A stretch of DNA of 64,000 nt from Entamoeba invadens IP1 (lineage: Eukaryota > Evosea > Mastigamoebida > Endamoebidae). Both the position numbers and the translations under genes were made by a program. This document shows, piece after piece, positions 1 through 10,038 of the stretch. The notes under the pieces were generated by a model, which was not told where the DNA came from, did no database searches, and saw only the letters and a list, made by a program, of their open reading frames with translations. The DNA lies in contig NW_004443623.1 of assembly GCF_000330505.1 (NCBI RefSeq), positions 56,325 through 120,324 on the forward strand, in the 5' to 3' direction. The number at the start of each line of letters is the position of its first letter. Position 1 is the first letter of the stretch.

Positions 1-871
1 ATATATACATATACGAAAAATAGTCTTTTCCTAAACACCCACTGGGCTTAGTGTAAAACATAATTGAAGTAACTTTGTTAGTGTCTGTAGGCAATGTGTC
101 CGTGACTGTTACTAGTTCATTGTAAACAGTGATGGATGTGATTGGTGTATCATAAAAAGCAGACAAATCAATATATTTAACATTCATTGATGTTATGTTA
201 ACAAGGGAAGTACACCCAGATAACATCCCTTGAGTTACTGTTTCTAATAATATAAGATCGATGTCTGTTAATCCTTTGAGATTTGTAAATGCATACACAT
301 CAGCACTTATTAATCCACTCGGGAAATTCAACTTTTTGATGTTATTGTTATTGGCAATACCAAAGGTACCAATTGACATTCTTTGATATCCAATTTTGAT
401 TTGAGAGACTGAGGAATATTCAAATGTATGTGTTCCTATTATAGTTACCAAGACCATTCCAATTACACTGACTAAGTTATTTGCATAATAAAATACATAA
501 CTATGAATAGTAGCCATGTTTCGTAAGTTGATGGTCCGAATTTTTGAATTGGCAAAACAATAGGGGTTCATGTATGAAAACCCACCCATTGATATCACAC
601 TCTCTACACTGGAATAACGAAAAGCAGAGTCACCTAATCCAACTGGGGTGGTGCTTAAAAAAGTCACAGATTTAATTACTGTGTTAGGGTTAAATAAAGA
701 TGCTTGTGTTGTTGTACACACAACATTAATTATATAATCTTGACACGTGTCTTTGAATGAAGATACGTCTGTTGTTGAAAGAGTTGTTGTTACACATGTT
801 ACTTGACATCGCGAAGTTGAATTTACATATAAAAACAGTAGAAAACAAATAAACAAATGTAAACATTTCAT
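1..871 (-). CDS. BspA-like leucine-rich-repeat surface protein (partial)
   Basis: The ORF is open from an ATG at 871 to the window edge (290 codons), so the C-terminus is missing. It starts with a classic signal peptide (MKCLHLFICFLLFLYVNS). Beyond about residue 60 come repeated units of 20-25 residues such as SGLISADVYAFTNLKGLTDI and YSSVSQIKIGYQRMSIGTFG. These have the 'F/A...L..I.L...V..I...AF..' rhythm of BspA-type (LRR_5) leucine-rich repeats, a family known to be large in Entamoeba and linked to surface or secreted proteins. No membrane segment is seen in the visible part. The frame is clean, with no stops. The family call is by repeat pattern; the ligand is unknown. Confidence 0.72.
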   Translation of the reverse strand, partial: MKCLHLFICFLLFLYVNSTSRCQVTCVTTTLSTTDVSSFKDTCQDYIINVVCTTTQASLFNPNTVIKSVTFLSTTPVGLGDSAFRYSSVESVISMGGFSYMNPYCFANSKIRTINLRNMATIHSYVFYYANNLVSVIGMVLVTIIGTHTFEYSSVSQIKIGYQRMSIGTFGIANNNNIKKLNFPSGLISADVYAFTNLKGLTDIDLILLETVTQGMLSGCTSLVNITSMNVKYIDLSAFYDTPITSITVYNELVTVTDTLPTDTNKVTSIMFYTKPSGCLGKDYFSYMYI

Positions 872-930
872 TTTTTGTCTAATTTATCCTTTAATTAATT
901 TGAAGATATTTTTTCAAGTATTTTTTAGTT

Positions 931-940
931 TTTAAACACT
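931..940 (-). promoter_or_regulatory. TATA-like element upstream of the BspA-like gene
   Basis: On the minus strand this reads AGTGTTTAAA, about 60 bases before the start codon. It is close to the Entamoeba TATA-like consensus GTATTTAAA(G/C). In DNA this AT-rich a chance match is quite possible. Confidence 0.25.
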
Positions 941-2446
941 ACACTCTTGGGTAGTTCAAAAAATTAAAATGTATTTTTTATATATTTCAGACAAATTATA
1001 GTTCAAGTAATTTTCTGTATAATTAATTATATATAATAAGACCAGTTAAATGGTACAAATTATAGTTCAAATATAATAAAATTGAACTATAACTTAAACT
1101 ATTTAATCACTTTTTTTATTTTTTAATTAATATCTAAAATTGAAAAACGAAAAGCACGTTAAAAAATCAAACACTGTATAAAGAATAAGAAAGCTATGAA
1201 ATAAATAAAGACGATAATAAACCATGCACAAGAATCATAACTTCCAAAATTATTTTGATATGTTAACAAACAATGTTTAATATAATTAAGATTTTTACTT
1301 TTTAATAATATTTTTTTCCTAAAAAAACATTAATTTTTTGAGCAAAGACCTGCGCAAAATTTGCGCTAGTTTTCGTGGCAATAATTTTTTACTAAAAACG
1401 TTGGTAAAATGTGATTAAAAGATCAAATAAAAAAAGTTGATGGAAATAATTAAGGAAAAAATTTCATTTATATATTATTGTCATGTTTATTTTATTATTT
1501 TAATAAATTTATTCATATTTATTATAAATAAACAATGAAATATTTATACAATTTAACTTTGTGTTAATAAAGTCATTAACACAAAAATATGTTTTATCAT
1601 TTATTATGTTAATAATTAAGATATTGTTATTATTAATTCTCAACACAGAACCGATCTTTAATTTGTAATTAGTCAAAGCTACATATTCAAAAGTCGATAT
1701 GTTTTGAAAAATACCAATTGTGTTTTAATTAACAAGATAAATTTTAATATAATCACGTTCATAAATCCAAAATAATAAAAATATGATTAAAAACATTTTT
1801 AAACCTTTATGAAAAAATGTGTCATTTTAAAATAACACATGTTGTTAATTTTTTGTTTATAGTTTTGTTTTATTTTTTAATATGGTACTCATTTTAATAC
1901 CACTTGGTAAACGAGTTTACTGTTTCAATATTATTATGATACAATCATATGGATTGGGATTAAGATGTGACATGTTTATCGTGTTTGAAAAAGATGTGTC
2001 TGGAAAAAAACACATTCTAATGTTTTTTATTGTTTTTTATAAAAACAATTTGCCCAATTTTATTATTATTGAAATGATGTTTTGTTTAAAATACGTTTGA
2101 TGTTTTGTTATTTCTTAATTTTTCATGAATTGTTTTATAAAATAATATATTCAAAAAGATGGTTCTACAAGTTTATAATGTGTTTTATTGGTCAAAACAA
2201 AGATTCAATTGCTTAAAAAAATTCATTTTAAAAATTATGAGTTTTTTTCTTTTTCTTATAATAATTTTTATGTTTTTTAAAATTATTATGTAGGCTAGTG
2301 CGAGTATGGCACAGGTCTATCAATTTTATTTTTAATAATAATAAGTTTTTTTGTTTTGTTTTTTTATTTATAAAAACGTTCTTTCAGTTATTTAAGTGTT
2401 AAAAATTATTTTAATCGTTCAATATTTATAACATAAAAATAATTAA
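941..2446. other. AT-rich intergenic stretch
   Basis: No convincing gene. A short phrase (AAATTATAGTTCAA) occurs near 993 and 1057 with its inverse near 1085. A 7-base-arm palindrome (GCGCAAA/TTTGCGC) lies near 1351. The 72-codon frame at 1882-2100 has only AT-driven composition and no family features. A small less AT-rich islet at about 2291-2322 is unexplained. Confidence 0.4.
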
Positions 2447-3694
2447 TCAAAATGTGATGTCAGTTAGAATATCAACAACAGTTATTGCATTGATTCTTTC
2501 GCCCATATCTTGTGCCCAACACTTTTGAATAACTTCAAAAAGTTCTTGAGGCATATTTTCTTTCTTCTCAATTCGTTTGCCGTTAATAACAAACTCTGCT
2601 ATTTTCCATGGAAATCTAAACAGATGTTTTGTGTATGCCTGACACCACCCAACACATTCATTCATTGTCACTCCAAACGAGTATATATCTGCTGTTTACT
2701 TATATTTGTCTTTTTTAAGTATTTCAGGCGCCATATAGACTGGAGTACCAATACCTTTTGTAAATGTCATGTTAGTCATCAACAAATTAACATTTCTTGC
2801 ACTTCCAAAATCAGTCAATTTGGCATTCACCTTGTCATCAACATTCAATGAAACGACTAATATGTTGTCTGGTTTAATGTCTCTGTGTAAAATGCCATTT
2901 TCGTGTAAATACTTGATACCATGTGATGCATCTAACAATATTTTTACACGGAATTTAATATCAACGTCATTACTATTTTTATGTTTAATCAAGTCTTGTA
3001 ACGATCCATACTGAGCAAATTCAGTGACCATACAAAGCTTGGTTGGTATGAACACGGCGCCATAAAAGTGTACAATATACTCACTTCTGAATTTGTCTAA
3101 CATATTCACCTCATTTTTAAATTCCATCATTAAATCATCATCTTGTTCACCACTTATTTTCATCTTCTTGATAGCCACTGTATTACCTCTGAATATGCCT
3201 TTATACACAACACCAAAGGAACCTTCCCCAATTTGACTCGATTCTTCAAGTTTTCTGTAATTTAGTTTTGTTGATTTTTCTGTGGTTACATTAACAGTTA
3301 CACTTGTTGTGGTTTGTTGTCCGCTTGTAATATCAAGTGCTATGTCGGCTACTTTATCATTGATCTGACATGAACATAACGGTGTGATAAAGATCTCAAA
3401 CTCACAAGCCTCACCTTTGTGGAGTGTAACAAGCGATGGAACACTTCTTATTGTATAGTAATTACACCCATTCATCACGCTCAGTTGAACTTTCATGTTG
3501 TGTTTTGATGTGTTTCCAATACATATTAAGTCCCTTGTTTCTTTGTCAACTGAAATAAACTCATCATTTTCCAAATCAAATTTCAAAATTTCTTTGTTAG
3601 TAAACTTGGGCCATAAAGTCCAACACGTTAAAACAGTATTTTCTTCTTTTGTTTTTCGGGATATTAATATATTTTGTCGAAATTTATACCTGTT
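2447..3694 (-). pseudogene. TMK-type kinase pseudogene: cytoplasmic half only, one premature stop
   Basis: This is the cytoplasmic half of a kinase closely related to the intact gene at 24305-29542. Reading from 3694 down it shows the beta-rich MSP-like stretch (LICIGNTSKHNMKVQLSV...), the P-loop GEGSFGVVYKG, the lysine motif VAIKKMK, catalytic HRDIKPDN, DFGSARN and MAPEILK. A TAA at 2696-2698 replaces a lysine codon; the intact paralogue reads KYKKSADIYSFG here. The same frame then runs on (TADIYSFG...ECVGWCQ...FRFPWKIAEF) to the normal end. No ATG precedes the kinase half in frame, and a TAA lies at 3695-3697. No signal peptide, Cys-rich ectodomain or membrane segment is present, so it is a 5'-truncated copy. 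It lacks the Asn/Thr-rich insert of the intact paralogue. Confidence 0.85.
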
Positions 3695-3697
3695 TTA

Positions 3698-4196
3698 CTT
3701 ATCATTATTTTCCCTTATTTCTATTTTTTGCGTCTTATTTTTTGATTTTTAATTTTCTACTTACACTACAATTTCCTTATTCAAAATCATGAAATATTTT
3801 GGTTTATAAAACACGAAAATTAATTTCATACCCAAATTTTATACAAAAATCGCAAATTTAATCATAACTATAACATTTAAAAAAATGAAAATAAAATATA
3901 TTTTTTTTTCAATTTGTCGTTTTGTACAATAACAACGAAAAACACGACTTAATTATAATTTTATTATTTAATTAAACTAAAAAGTGTATCAAAATTTTAT
4001 ATGGAAACACATGAAATTAATTAAAACACCACAAGTAACAAAAATTTTTTATTTTCTTTATGTTGAAAATATTAAAATATTAATTATAAAAATGTAAATA
4101 TATGATAATTGATTAATTTTGTTTTTATAGATGAAACATAGGTGATTCGAAATATTAATTGGAATGAAAAAAACTTTTTTATTATAAAATAAAAAT
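3698..4196. other. AT-rich spacer
   Basis: Nothing recognisable lies between the truncated kinase and the transposon. No Cys-rich ectodomain relic was found in any frame read. Confidence 0.5.
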
Positions 4197-4198
4197 TA

Positions 4199-4512
4199 CA
4201 GTGGTATTCACTTTAGATCCTTTACCCGGCATTTTAAATAATTTTTTATGCATTTTAATAAAACTGTTTTCATAATTTTTGTTAATTCGGAAATTATAAT
4301 AAATTGTATAAACACTTTAAATAAAACAAACGGAAAAAGAGAAAAAAGATTGGAAACAAAATAATTCGAGTTTTACAAATAAATCAAACGGCACGAAAAT
4401 AAATCAGTCGGAACATTAATAAATATATTCTGCATTTATAATTAATTCACTTATTTTTTAATTATTTCGTCACCAAATCAATTATAGTATATTTTTATTT
4501 AAATAATTATAA
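4199..4512. repeat. Left terminal inverted repeat of the mariner-type element
   Basis: 314 bp matching the inverse of 5977-6290. Identity ends sharply after ...AATTATAA, where the two arms diverge (TGTTTC versus CAAAAC). Confidence 0.93.
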
Positions 4513-4549
4513 TGTTTCATATTTTGATTATCGTAACTTGAAATAACAC

Positions 4550-5908
4550 ATGAACCGCTCTTCTTTAGAATACATTGATGCTACTGACCCCGGGAGTCGC
4601 TCAGATTACCTTGAAAATGCTCCCGAACCACAACAAGGTGTTCCTTTAGAGGCTCTACACATTGAACCTTTTTTCCCACCTGACAACACAAAGAAAAGAA
4701 GAGGAAGACCCCCGAAAACAATTGAAGAAAAAGATGACAACAAGAAAAAACCATACAGAACCGTATCTTTAAAGACGAAACAGGAATTGGTCAAGGCATT
4801 TAGAACAGCAACAACCATTGACCCGATGCAGTTCTCACTTGATCTTGGTATACCCATAGACAATTGCAAATATCTTGTTAACAAATTGATTAAAGGTGAA
4901 AGTATTTACCCCGTTAATCATTATTGCAGAAAGAGCCGCACCACTACCTTTCAAAAGCTTGTCGGGGCTGCTCTTAAAAATAATCCAACCGATTCTATCG
5001 CAAAAGTGAGACGCAAAATGGTTGAAGTGCTTGTTGTTGGTAATATACAAGACATCAATGTTGTTGAAACTTTGGATACCGAAATACTTGACAACCTGTT
5101 TCAAAAAATAAAAAATATCGAAGATAATTTTGAGACATCAGAGTTGTTTAAAGAAAAAGTAAAAGAAGCAGAACAGTTGGTGCCTTCGGAGGCTTCATTT
5201 TTGAGAATGATAAAATGTAAAATCATAAATGGAGATGCTGGAGATTTGGGAACACTATCATTCAAAAGAGCAACAAATAGAGGAGCAGCAGCCAACAGCG
5301 AAGACAATAAAACAAGACGTATAACCGCGATTCAAGAACTAAATGATAAACTTAACGCGGGTTATACTTGGGTGTGCATAGACGAGATTGCCTGGACAAT
5401 TGCCTGTACTTCTGTTTATGGATGGTCTCCAGTGGGTAAGAAGTGTTTTTTAACTAAACTGAAAAGGGGAATGAGGCTAACTTCCACTGCAGCTATTGAT
5501 AGTAGTGGTATGGGTCACTGTAACCTTGTGTGTGGGAGTAACGACAAAGAAATATTTAATAGTTATTTCAAAAGACTCATGTCGGTTTATGATGAAGCAA
5601 AGATACGAGTCGTATTCTGGTGTGATAACTGTTCAATTCATAATGATATTTCAGCTATAGTTAACGGTACCCACCATTGTATCGTTTTCAATGCAGCATA
5701 TTCACCCGAACTCAATCCTATTGAGAACGTTTTCGGTTTTTGGAAGCGAAGAACAGAGGAAAGCATCAGAAATTGGGAAAATCTTCAAGACATGATTGAA
5801 AAAATAAAAAAATCATTTGAAGAAATTCAAGCACCTGAAATCAACGCGTCAATGCAGTGGTACAGAAATGAAATATGGCGACGAGCTTTTGCAAGAGAAG
5901 ATTTATAA
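4550..5908 (+). CDS. Tc1/mariner-type DDE transposase
   Basis: 452 residues, ATG to TAA, uninterrupted. Cut-and-paste transposase. The N-terminal part carries an AT-hook (KKRRGRPPKT, about 48-57) followed by a helical region of about 100 residues (70-170) likely to hold the DNA-binding helix-turn-helix. The catalytic RNase-H fold shows the triad: D278 in WVCIDEIAW, D359 in VFWCDNCSIH and E392 in AYSPELNPIE. There are 32 residues between the second Asp and the Glu, so it counts as DD32E. SPELNPIE followed by an aromatic/basic stretch is the DDE_3 signature of the IS630/Tc1/mariner superfamily. At 452 residues it is longer than typical Tc1 or mariner proteins (about 340), because of the N-terminal extension. 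The ATG is the first in the ORF, just inside the left repeat. Confidence 0.92.
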   Translation: MNRSSLEYIDATDPGSRSDYLENAPEPQQGVPLEALHIEPFFPPDNTKKRRGRPPKTIEEKDDNKKKPYRTVSLKTKQELVKAFRTATTIDPMQFSLDLGIPIDNCKYLVNKLIKGESIYPVNHYCRKSRTTTFQKLVGAALKNNPTDSIAKVRRKMVEVLVVGNIQDINVVETLDTEILDNLFQKIKNIEDNFETSELFKEKVKEAEQLVPSEASFLRMIKCKIINGDAGDLGTLSFKRATNRGAAANSEDNKTRRITAIQELNDKLNAGYTWVCIDEIAWTIACTSVYGWSPVGKKCFLTKLKRGMRLTSTAAIDSSGMGHCNLVCGSNDKEIFNSYFKRLMSVYDEAKIRVVFWCDNCSIHNDISAIVNGTHHCIVFNAAYSPELNPIENVFGFWKRRTEESIRNWENLQDMIEKIKKSFEEIQAPEINASMQWYRNEIWRRAFAREDL

Positions 5909-5976
5909 TTTCTTATTGTTGGCTTTTTGTTAAAGATATTTTAAGTTCAATAAACAAACAATTATTCATTGTTTTG

Positions 5977-6290
5977 TTATAATTATTTAAATAAAAATAT
6001 ACTATAATTGATTTGGTGACGAAATAATTAAAAAATAAGTGAATTAATTATAAATGCAGAATATATTTATTAATGTTCCGACTGATTTATTTTCGTGCCG
6101 TTTGATTTATTTGTAAAACTCGAATTATTTTGTTTCCAATCTTTTTTCTCTTTTTCCGTTTGTTTTATTTAAAGTGTTTATACAATTTATTATAATTTCC
6201 GAATTAACAAAAATTATGAAAACAGTTTTATTAAAATGCATAAAAAATTATTTAAAATGCCGGGTAAAGGATCTAAAGTGAATACCACTG
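5977..6290. repeat. Right terminal inverted repeat of the mariner-type element
   Basis: 314 bp, the inverse of 4199-4512 with no difference seen by eye. It is followed by the TA target duplication. Confidence 0.93.
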
Positions 6291-6292
6291 TA

Positions 6293-6632
6293 AAACTTTT
6301 TTTTGAATCAATTAAAAACGGGAAAAAAAAATAATTGTATTTATAAAGATTTTTGAACAATCAAAACTTGTTTCATTATTTATCGACTTAAGTAAAGCCA
6401 GTTTTAAAACGTTTGCTGGTAACTTTTAAACCATAAATAGTGGAATGTTTCGGGAAGCCTTCCCAAAAAACCATTCCAATTGTTTCGAGTTTTTTCACGC
6501 TTTCCTAATGCCAGATTTTTAGAAAAAATTAATTTATTTTTTGTCCACCAAATAACTTTAAAAGACTGACTCTAGTAATTATTTTATTGTTACAATTATA
6601 TTATGTTAAAAAATAATAGTGATTTAATTGAT
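6293..6632. other. Spacer with a fragment shared with 14915-14965
   Basis: No gene. A phrase near 6541-6580 (TTTTTTGTCCACCAAATAAC and what follows) recurs in diverged form near 14920-14955, just outside another element. It may be a piece of an old dispersed repeat. Confidence 0.35.
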
Positions 6633-6634
6633 TA

Positions 6635-6855
6635 CAGTATGAGGAAATATGGGGACGCTAGAAAAAGGAGGATGCTTGTGACTATTGGCCAATTTCAATT
6701 GAAAAATAATAAAATTACTGTTGCTTTTAATATAAATTATTTATCAATAAATTAATAAAATGAAAAAACCAAAATAAATTTATATTAATTATTTATTATT
6801 AATAATATTAAATTAATTAATATTTAGATAAGCATCCCACTTTTTCCTTTAACTG
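6635..6855 (+). mobile_element. 221-bp MITE, copy 1
   Basis: Starts CAGTATGAGGAAATATGGGG and ends CACTTTTTCCTTTAACTG. The ends are imperfect inverted repeats of about 24 bp, and TA flanks both sides (6633-6634, 6856-6857). A second copy of exactly 221 bp lies inverted at 23739-23959, roughly 85-90% identical by eye. It has no coding capacity. TA duplication points to mobilisation by a Tc1/mariner-type transposase in trans. Confidence 0.85.
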
Positions 6856-7199
6856 TAATGATAAATTAAATATAACTTTTAATTGAGTATATTTACAAAA
6901 AATGGCATATTTTGATCTTTTATTTTTTAACCAAAATTTGAGCATAAATTATTAAAAATATGGTTAAAAAAGTGTGTTAATTTAAAAGTTTTTTTATAAA
7001 AATAACAAAACACATCTAATAAATTAAACTTCATCAAAAAACAATGATAAAATACTTGCCGATCAAAAAATTGGTTGTTTTGTTTGAAACCATAATAAAT
7101 AAAAAGATAACTATGCTTTGAAACTGATTTACATGTATTTGGTAATTGTAATAAAATAATATATTAAAATAAATCACAATTGATTTTAAAAGTATTGTG

Positions 7200-7930
7200 C
7201 TTCGATAATTGCTTAAACCTTATGTTTATTCTTTTTCTTTTAATTCTTGTGATTTCTGTAACTCAATTTTTATAATTCGTTCTTTTCTTGACGTTTTCGC
7301 CTTTCCTCTTCTTTTGTTTCTTTTCATCTTTTACGTTGATCTTTTTTTCCACCCACTTTAACTTGTGTCCACTCGTCTTCTTTTTTTAGTGTTGAAATTC
7401 TTCAATTTATTCTACAACTTTCTCTTTTTTTAAAGAATTTATTCTTCAGGTTTTGGTTTGGTTTCAATAACTTCTTTCTTATGTTCAACTTCCTGTTAAG
7501 AGTCTTCTTTGTGTTTTTTTGGATTTATTCTTTGTCTTTGTTGCTGACCTTGTGGATACACGAAAAAATATAGTTTGTTGGGTAGTTTGATGTCTGGTTT
7601 GCTGATGATAGTTCTTGTTTGATTTTATACTTTTCAACAATGAAATTGTCCTCACCAATTTTTGCCTTGATTTCGGCAGCATTTTCAACAGCCTTGAGTG
7701 CAGATTAAAATGTTCTGTACTTGACATATCCAAATCCATTTGAATCACCATTCAATTATATTGAATTGGATTGTGATTTGTATTTGTTTGACAGAATACT
7801 TGATTGAAATGATTTCACCAAAAGTCATGAAAACGTCTTGCACCTCTTTCTGACCGACGGCCTTCTTAATGTTTTTGGCATCAAAGTCTGGAAATCAGGT
7901 GGTGGTTATTTGGAAGCGAAGAATGATATT
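7200..7930 (-). pseudogene. Decayed RRM (poly(A)-binding-protein-like) gene relic
   Basis: Read from about 7905 downwards, one frame gives an RRM first half (AKNIKKAVGQKEVQDVFMTF, GEIISIK). After a frameshift near 7745 a second frame gives the RNP1-like GDSNGFGYVKYRT, a stop, then SALKAVENAAEIKAKIG. This matches the layout of an RRM in poly(A)-binding-type proteins (RNP1 normally GFGFV.F). Downstream comes a Lys/Glu-rich tail with many stops, down to about 7200. The 5' end lies within about 80 bp of the element at 7982, which may have cut the gene. At least one frameshift and several stops make it non-functional. RRM identity is fairly firm; the PABP assignment is only a resemblance. Confidence 0.55.
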
Positions 7931-7981
7931 TTTTGTGGGTTTTTTTTTGTATTGTTTAATTTAGTTTTATTGTATAATATA

Positions 7982-8889
7982 CAGTTATGATAAAAACCAG
8001 TGCAACTTGAACAAAAATGGGGTGACTGAGTAAAATAATTCTAAAAATAAAAGAATAACATTATTTTAAAAAACGTTTGAAAAACAATTTAGAAAAAAAA
8101 CATTCAAAAATTTTATTTATTATGTTATTTTCATATTTTTTATTTATTATAGAAGAAAAATAAAAACCTGAAGTAGAATAACAACACAATTCATTTACAA
8201 TAAGCAAACAATATCGAGATAAGTCTTTTCACAAAAAACTCTTCATTACTTTTCTCTCTTGTTTTATTCGTTACAGTTACATCTTCCATTTTCTCTCCTT
8301 CTTCTCCTCAACCACTTTTTCATAATAAATTGTTCCTCAAGTTCAATTTCCATGCCTTTATCATCAACATCATCTTCTTCGACTTCTTGAATCATATACT
8401 CGCAGAACCATCTTGGTTGATTTTTACATAAACCAAAGAATCCGACGTCATATCCATTGTGACACAACGCAACATTCATCGTATTGTTCATATTTCAATT
8501 TTTTAGTTTGAACTCATAATATTTTAGTACAAATTCTGCCAAAACATGAAAATGGAGGGAAAGTGGAAAGAAAACGGTTTTTTTACAAAAAGAAGATTTT
8601 AGGGCAATCGATCGTCTTCTTTGTTCATTTATTGAACCTTTTGTTTTGAAAATAAATCAACTTGATTTTTATGTTGTTTTTAAAAGCTAATTTTTATGGT
8701 ATTTTTACTAAAAAAAACTATTGAGATTGTTCATGTTATAAATAAAATTTGCAAAGAAAAAAACAAAAAAAAATAAAAATGAACGAGTTGTACTATCAAA
8801 ATAAAAAATAGTTTTATTTTTAGGATCCCCTCTTTTTTTACTCAGTCACCCCATTTTTGCAAAAGTTGCACGGGTTTTGTCTAAAACTG
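7982..8889. mobile_element. 908-bp TIR element with TA duplication, non-autonomous
   Basis: Left end CAGTTATGATAAAAACC, then GTGCAACTT and AAAAATGGGGTGACTGAGTA. The right end is its inverse over about 50-55 bp with a few mismatches (GTGCAACTTTTGC, AAAAATGGGGTGACTGAGTA). TA lies on both sides (7980-7981, 8890-8891). There is no transposase frame. A 75-codon frame (8264-8491) is the only good ORF inside. It is adjacent to the RRM relic. Confidence 0.82.
8264..8491 (-). CDS. Small acidic/basic ORF inside the 908-bp element
   Basis: 75 codons with an ATG start (MNNTMNVALCHNGYDVGFFG). The composition is not AT-drift: a Cys/Trp-containing N-terminal half, then an acidic run (EVEEDDVDDKGMEIELEEQ), then a basic stretch (KKWLRRRRREN) and a CNCNE end. 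The protein is not recognised. It may be a captured host fragment or a small element-encoded protein, or it may not be translated. Confidence 0.35.
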   Translation of the reverse strand: MNNTMNVALCHNGYDVGFFGLCKNQPRWFCEYMIQEVEEDDVDDKGMEIELEEQFIMKKWLRRRRRENGRCNCNE

Positions 8890-8891
8890 TA

Positions 8892-10038
8892 AAATAATAT
8901 AAAATTATACTGAGATGTCCCGAATTTTTGCATTTATTTTGATTGTTATTTTTGGGAATTGGTTTCTGTTTCAAAATTATATTATTATTTCTAAGTAAAA
9001 TAGAAAAAATGGTCTTCAAAAAACATTTTTTGTTTGAAGAATTTTTAAGCATTAAAAATTGCAAATAAAAATTAAAATAACTGGATTTTTGTTTTTGAAA
9101 AACACACTAATGATCCCAAAAATGCATTTTAGTACAAAAATCAGATAAAATATATGCCAAAAATTATCAAAGTCAAGCTTTCATTTATAATAAATAAAAT
9201 AAATAACATGCGCTAAAGCATCGCGTAATATTGATATACCGATTGTGTTGTCACGACAATAACAAGAATATCAGAACCCAAAATTATTAAATGATTGTTT
9301 TATTTATTTTTTTAAACTGATTGTTTCATTTTTTTGTCCAGAAAAGAAACAGAAAAAGGCACAAAAACTGTTCAAATGATGATATACTAATTGTTTTGTC
9401 ACAACAACAATAATAAAATCATAAGTCAGAATAATGAAATATTAGTATTACTTTTTGTTTTTTTTTAAAATCCTTATTTCATTTCCTTTTGTCCAAAGAA
9501 AAAAGCCACATGTTTGTTTTAAATTGGAAATGATTTTTTAACGAAACTGATATTTAGTTACAAGATGATATAAACAACAACATCCCAATTTATTAACGTG
9601 TTTGAAGTTGTGCGATTTTATATACAACGTTGATTTTGTGTTGTATAGTATTGAGTTATGGTCAAATCAAATAACGGGATCGTGTTTTTTTGGAAAAGGC
9701 TGGCTAATATTCCGATAAATTCCCGATATTGTACAAAAATAATTGAACAGTATTGGTATTTTTTTCAAAATTAAGTCTGTACTTTCGATTTTATGTTTCA
9801 TTGTTTTTAGAAAAAATAAAAAATAAAAACGGGACTTTAGAAAGTTCTATAAATACGGAGGTACAAACTTTCGAAAAACAGTTTATGTTATTAAAAATAA
9901 TTATGAAAATATAATTTAACTTAAAAAATCATTTTTTTAATTGTTTAAATAACAATTAAAATTATTTAAAATGGATGAATTTTTTATAATCTCTCTTGCT
10001 TCTTGACGAAGTTCGCAATTTTTAGAACTAAATTTGTT
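8892..10038. other. AT-rich spacer with a diverged direct duplication
   Basis: No gene. About 9232-9370 and 9379-9512 are a diverged tandem duplication: GATATACCGATTGTGTTGTC against GATATACTAATTGTTTTGTC, each followed by a TTTTGTCCA-type segment and then AAAAA(A/G)(G/C)C. The rest shows nothing recognisable. Confidence 0.45.
9232..9512. repeat. Two diverged direct repeats of about 135-140 bp
   Basis: The units share GATATAC..ATTGT.TTGTCAC.ACAA, a poly-T stretch and TTTTGTCCA followed by an A-rich segment. This is similarity by eye; no coding frame is seen. Confidence 0.45.

Larger units (their letters stand above)
4199..6290 (+). mobile_element. Intact Tc1/mariner-type (IS630 superfamily) DNA transposon, 2092 bp
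   Basis: The element begins CAGTGGTATTC and ends with its inverse. It is flanked on both sides by the dinucleotide TA (4197-4198, 6291-6292), the target duplication of the Tc1/mariner superfamily. Both ends are 314-bp inverted repeats that appear identical when read base by base, and they hold one uninterrupted transposase gene. Only 37 bp separate the left repeat from the start codon and 68 bp separate the stop from the right repeat, so the repeats must carry most of the regulatory sequence. Repeat identity and an intact ORF suggest recent insertion, unless gene conversion or assembly has homogenised the ends. Confidence 0.93.

Noticed and set aside
1882..2100. 72-codon frame on the + strand
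   Set aside because: Composition explained by AT-rich DNA (Ile, Phe, Tyr, Leu); no signal, motif or flanking structure.
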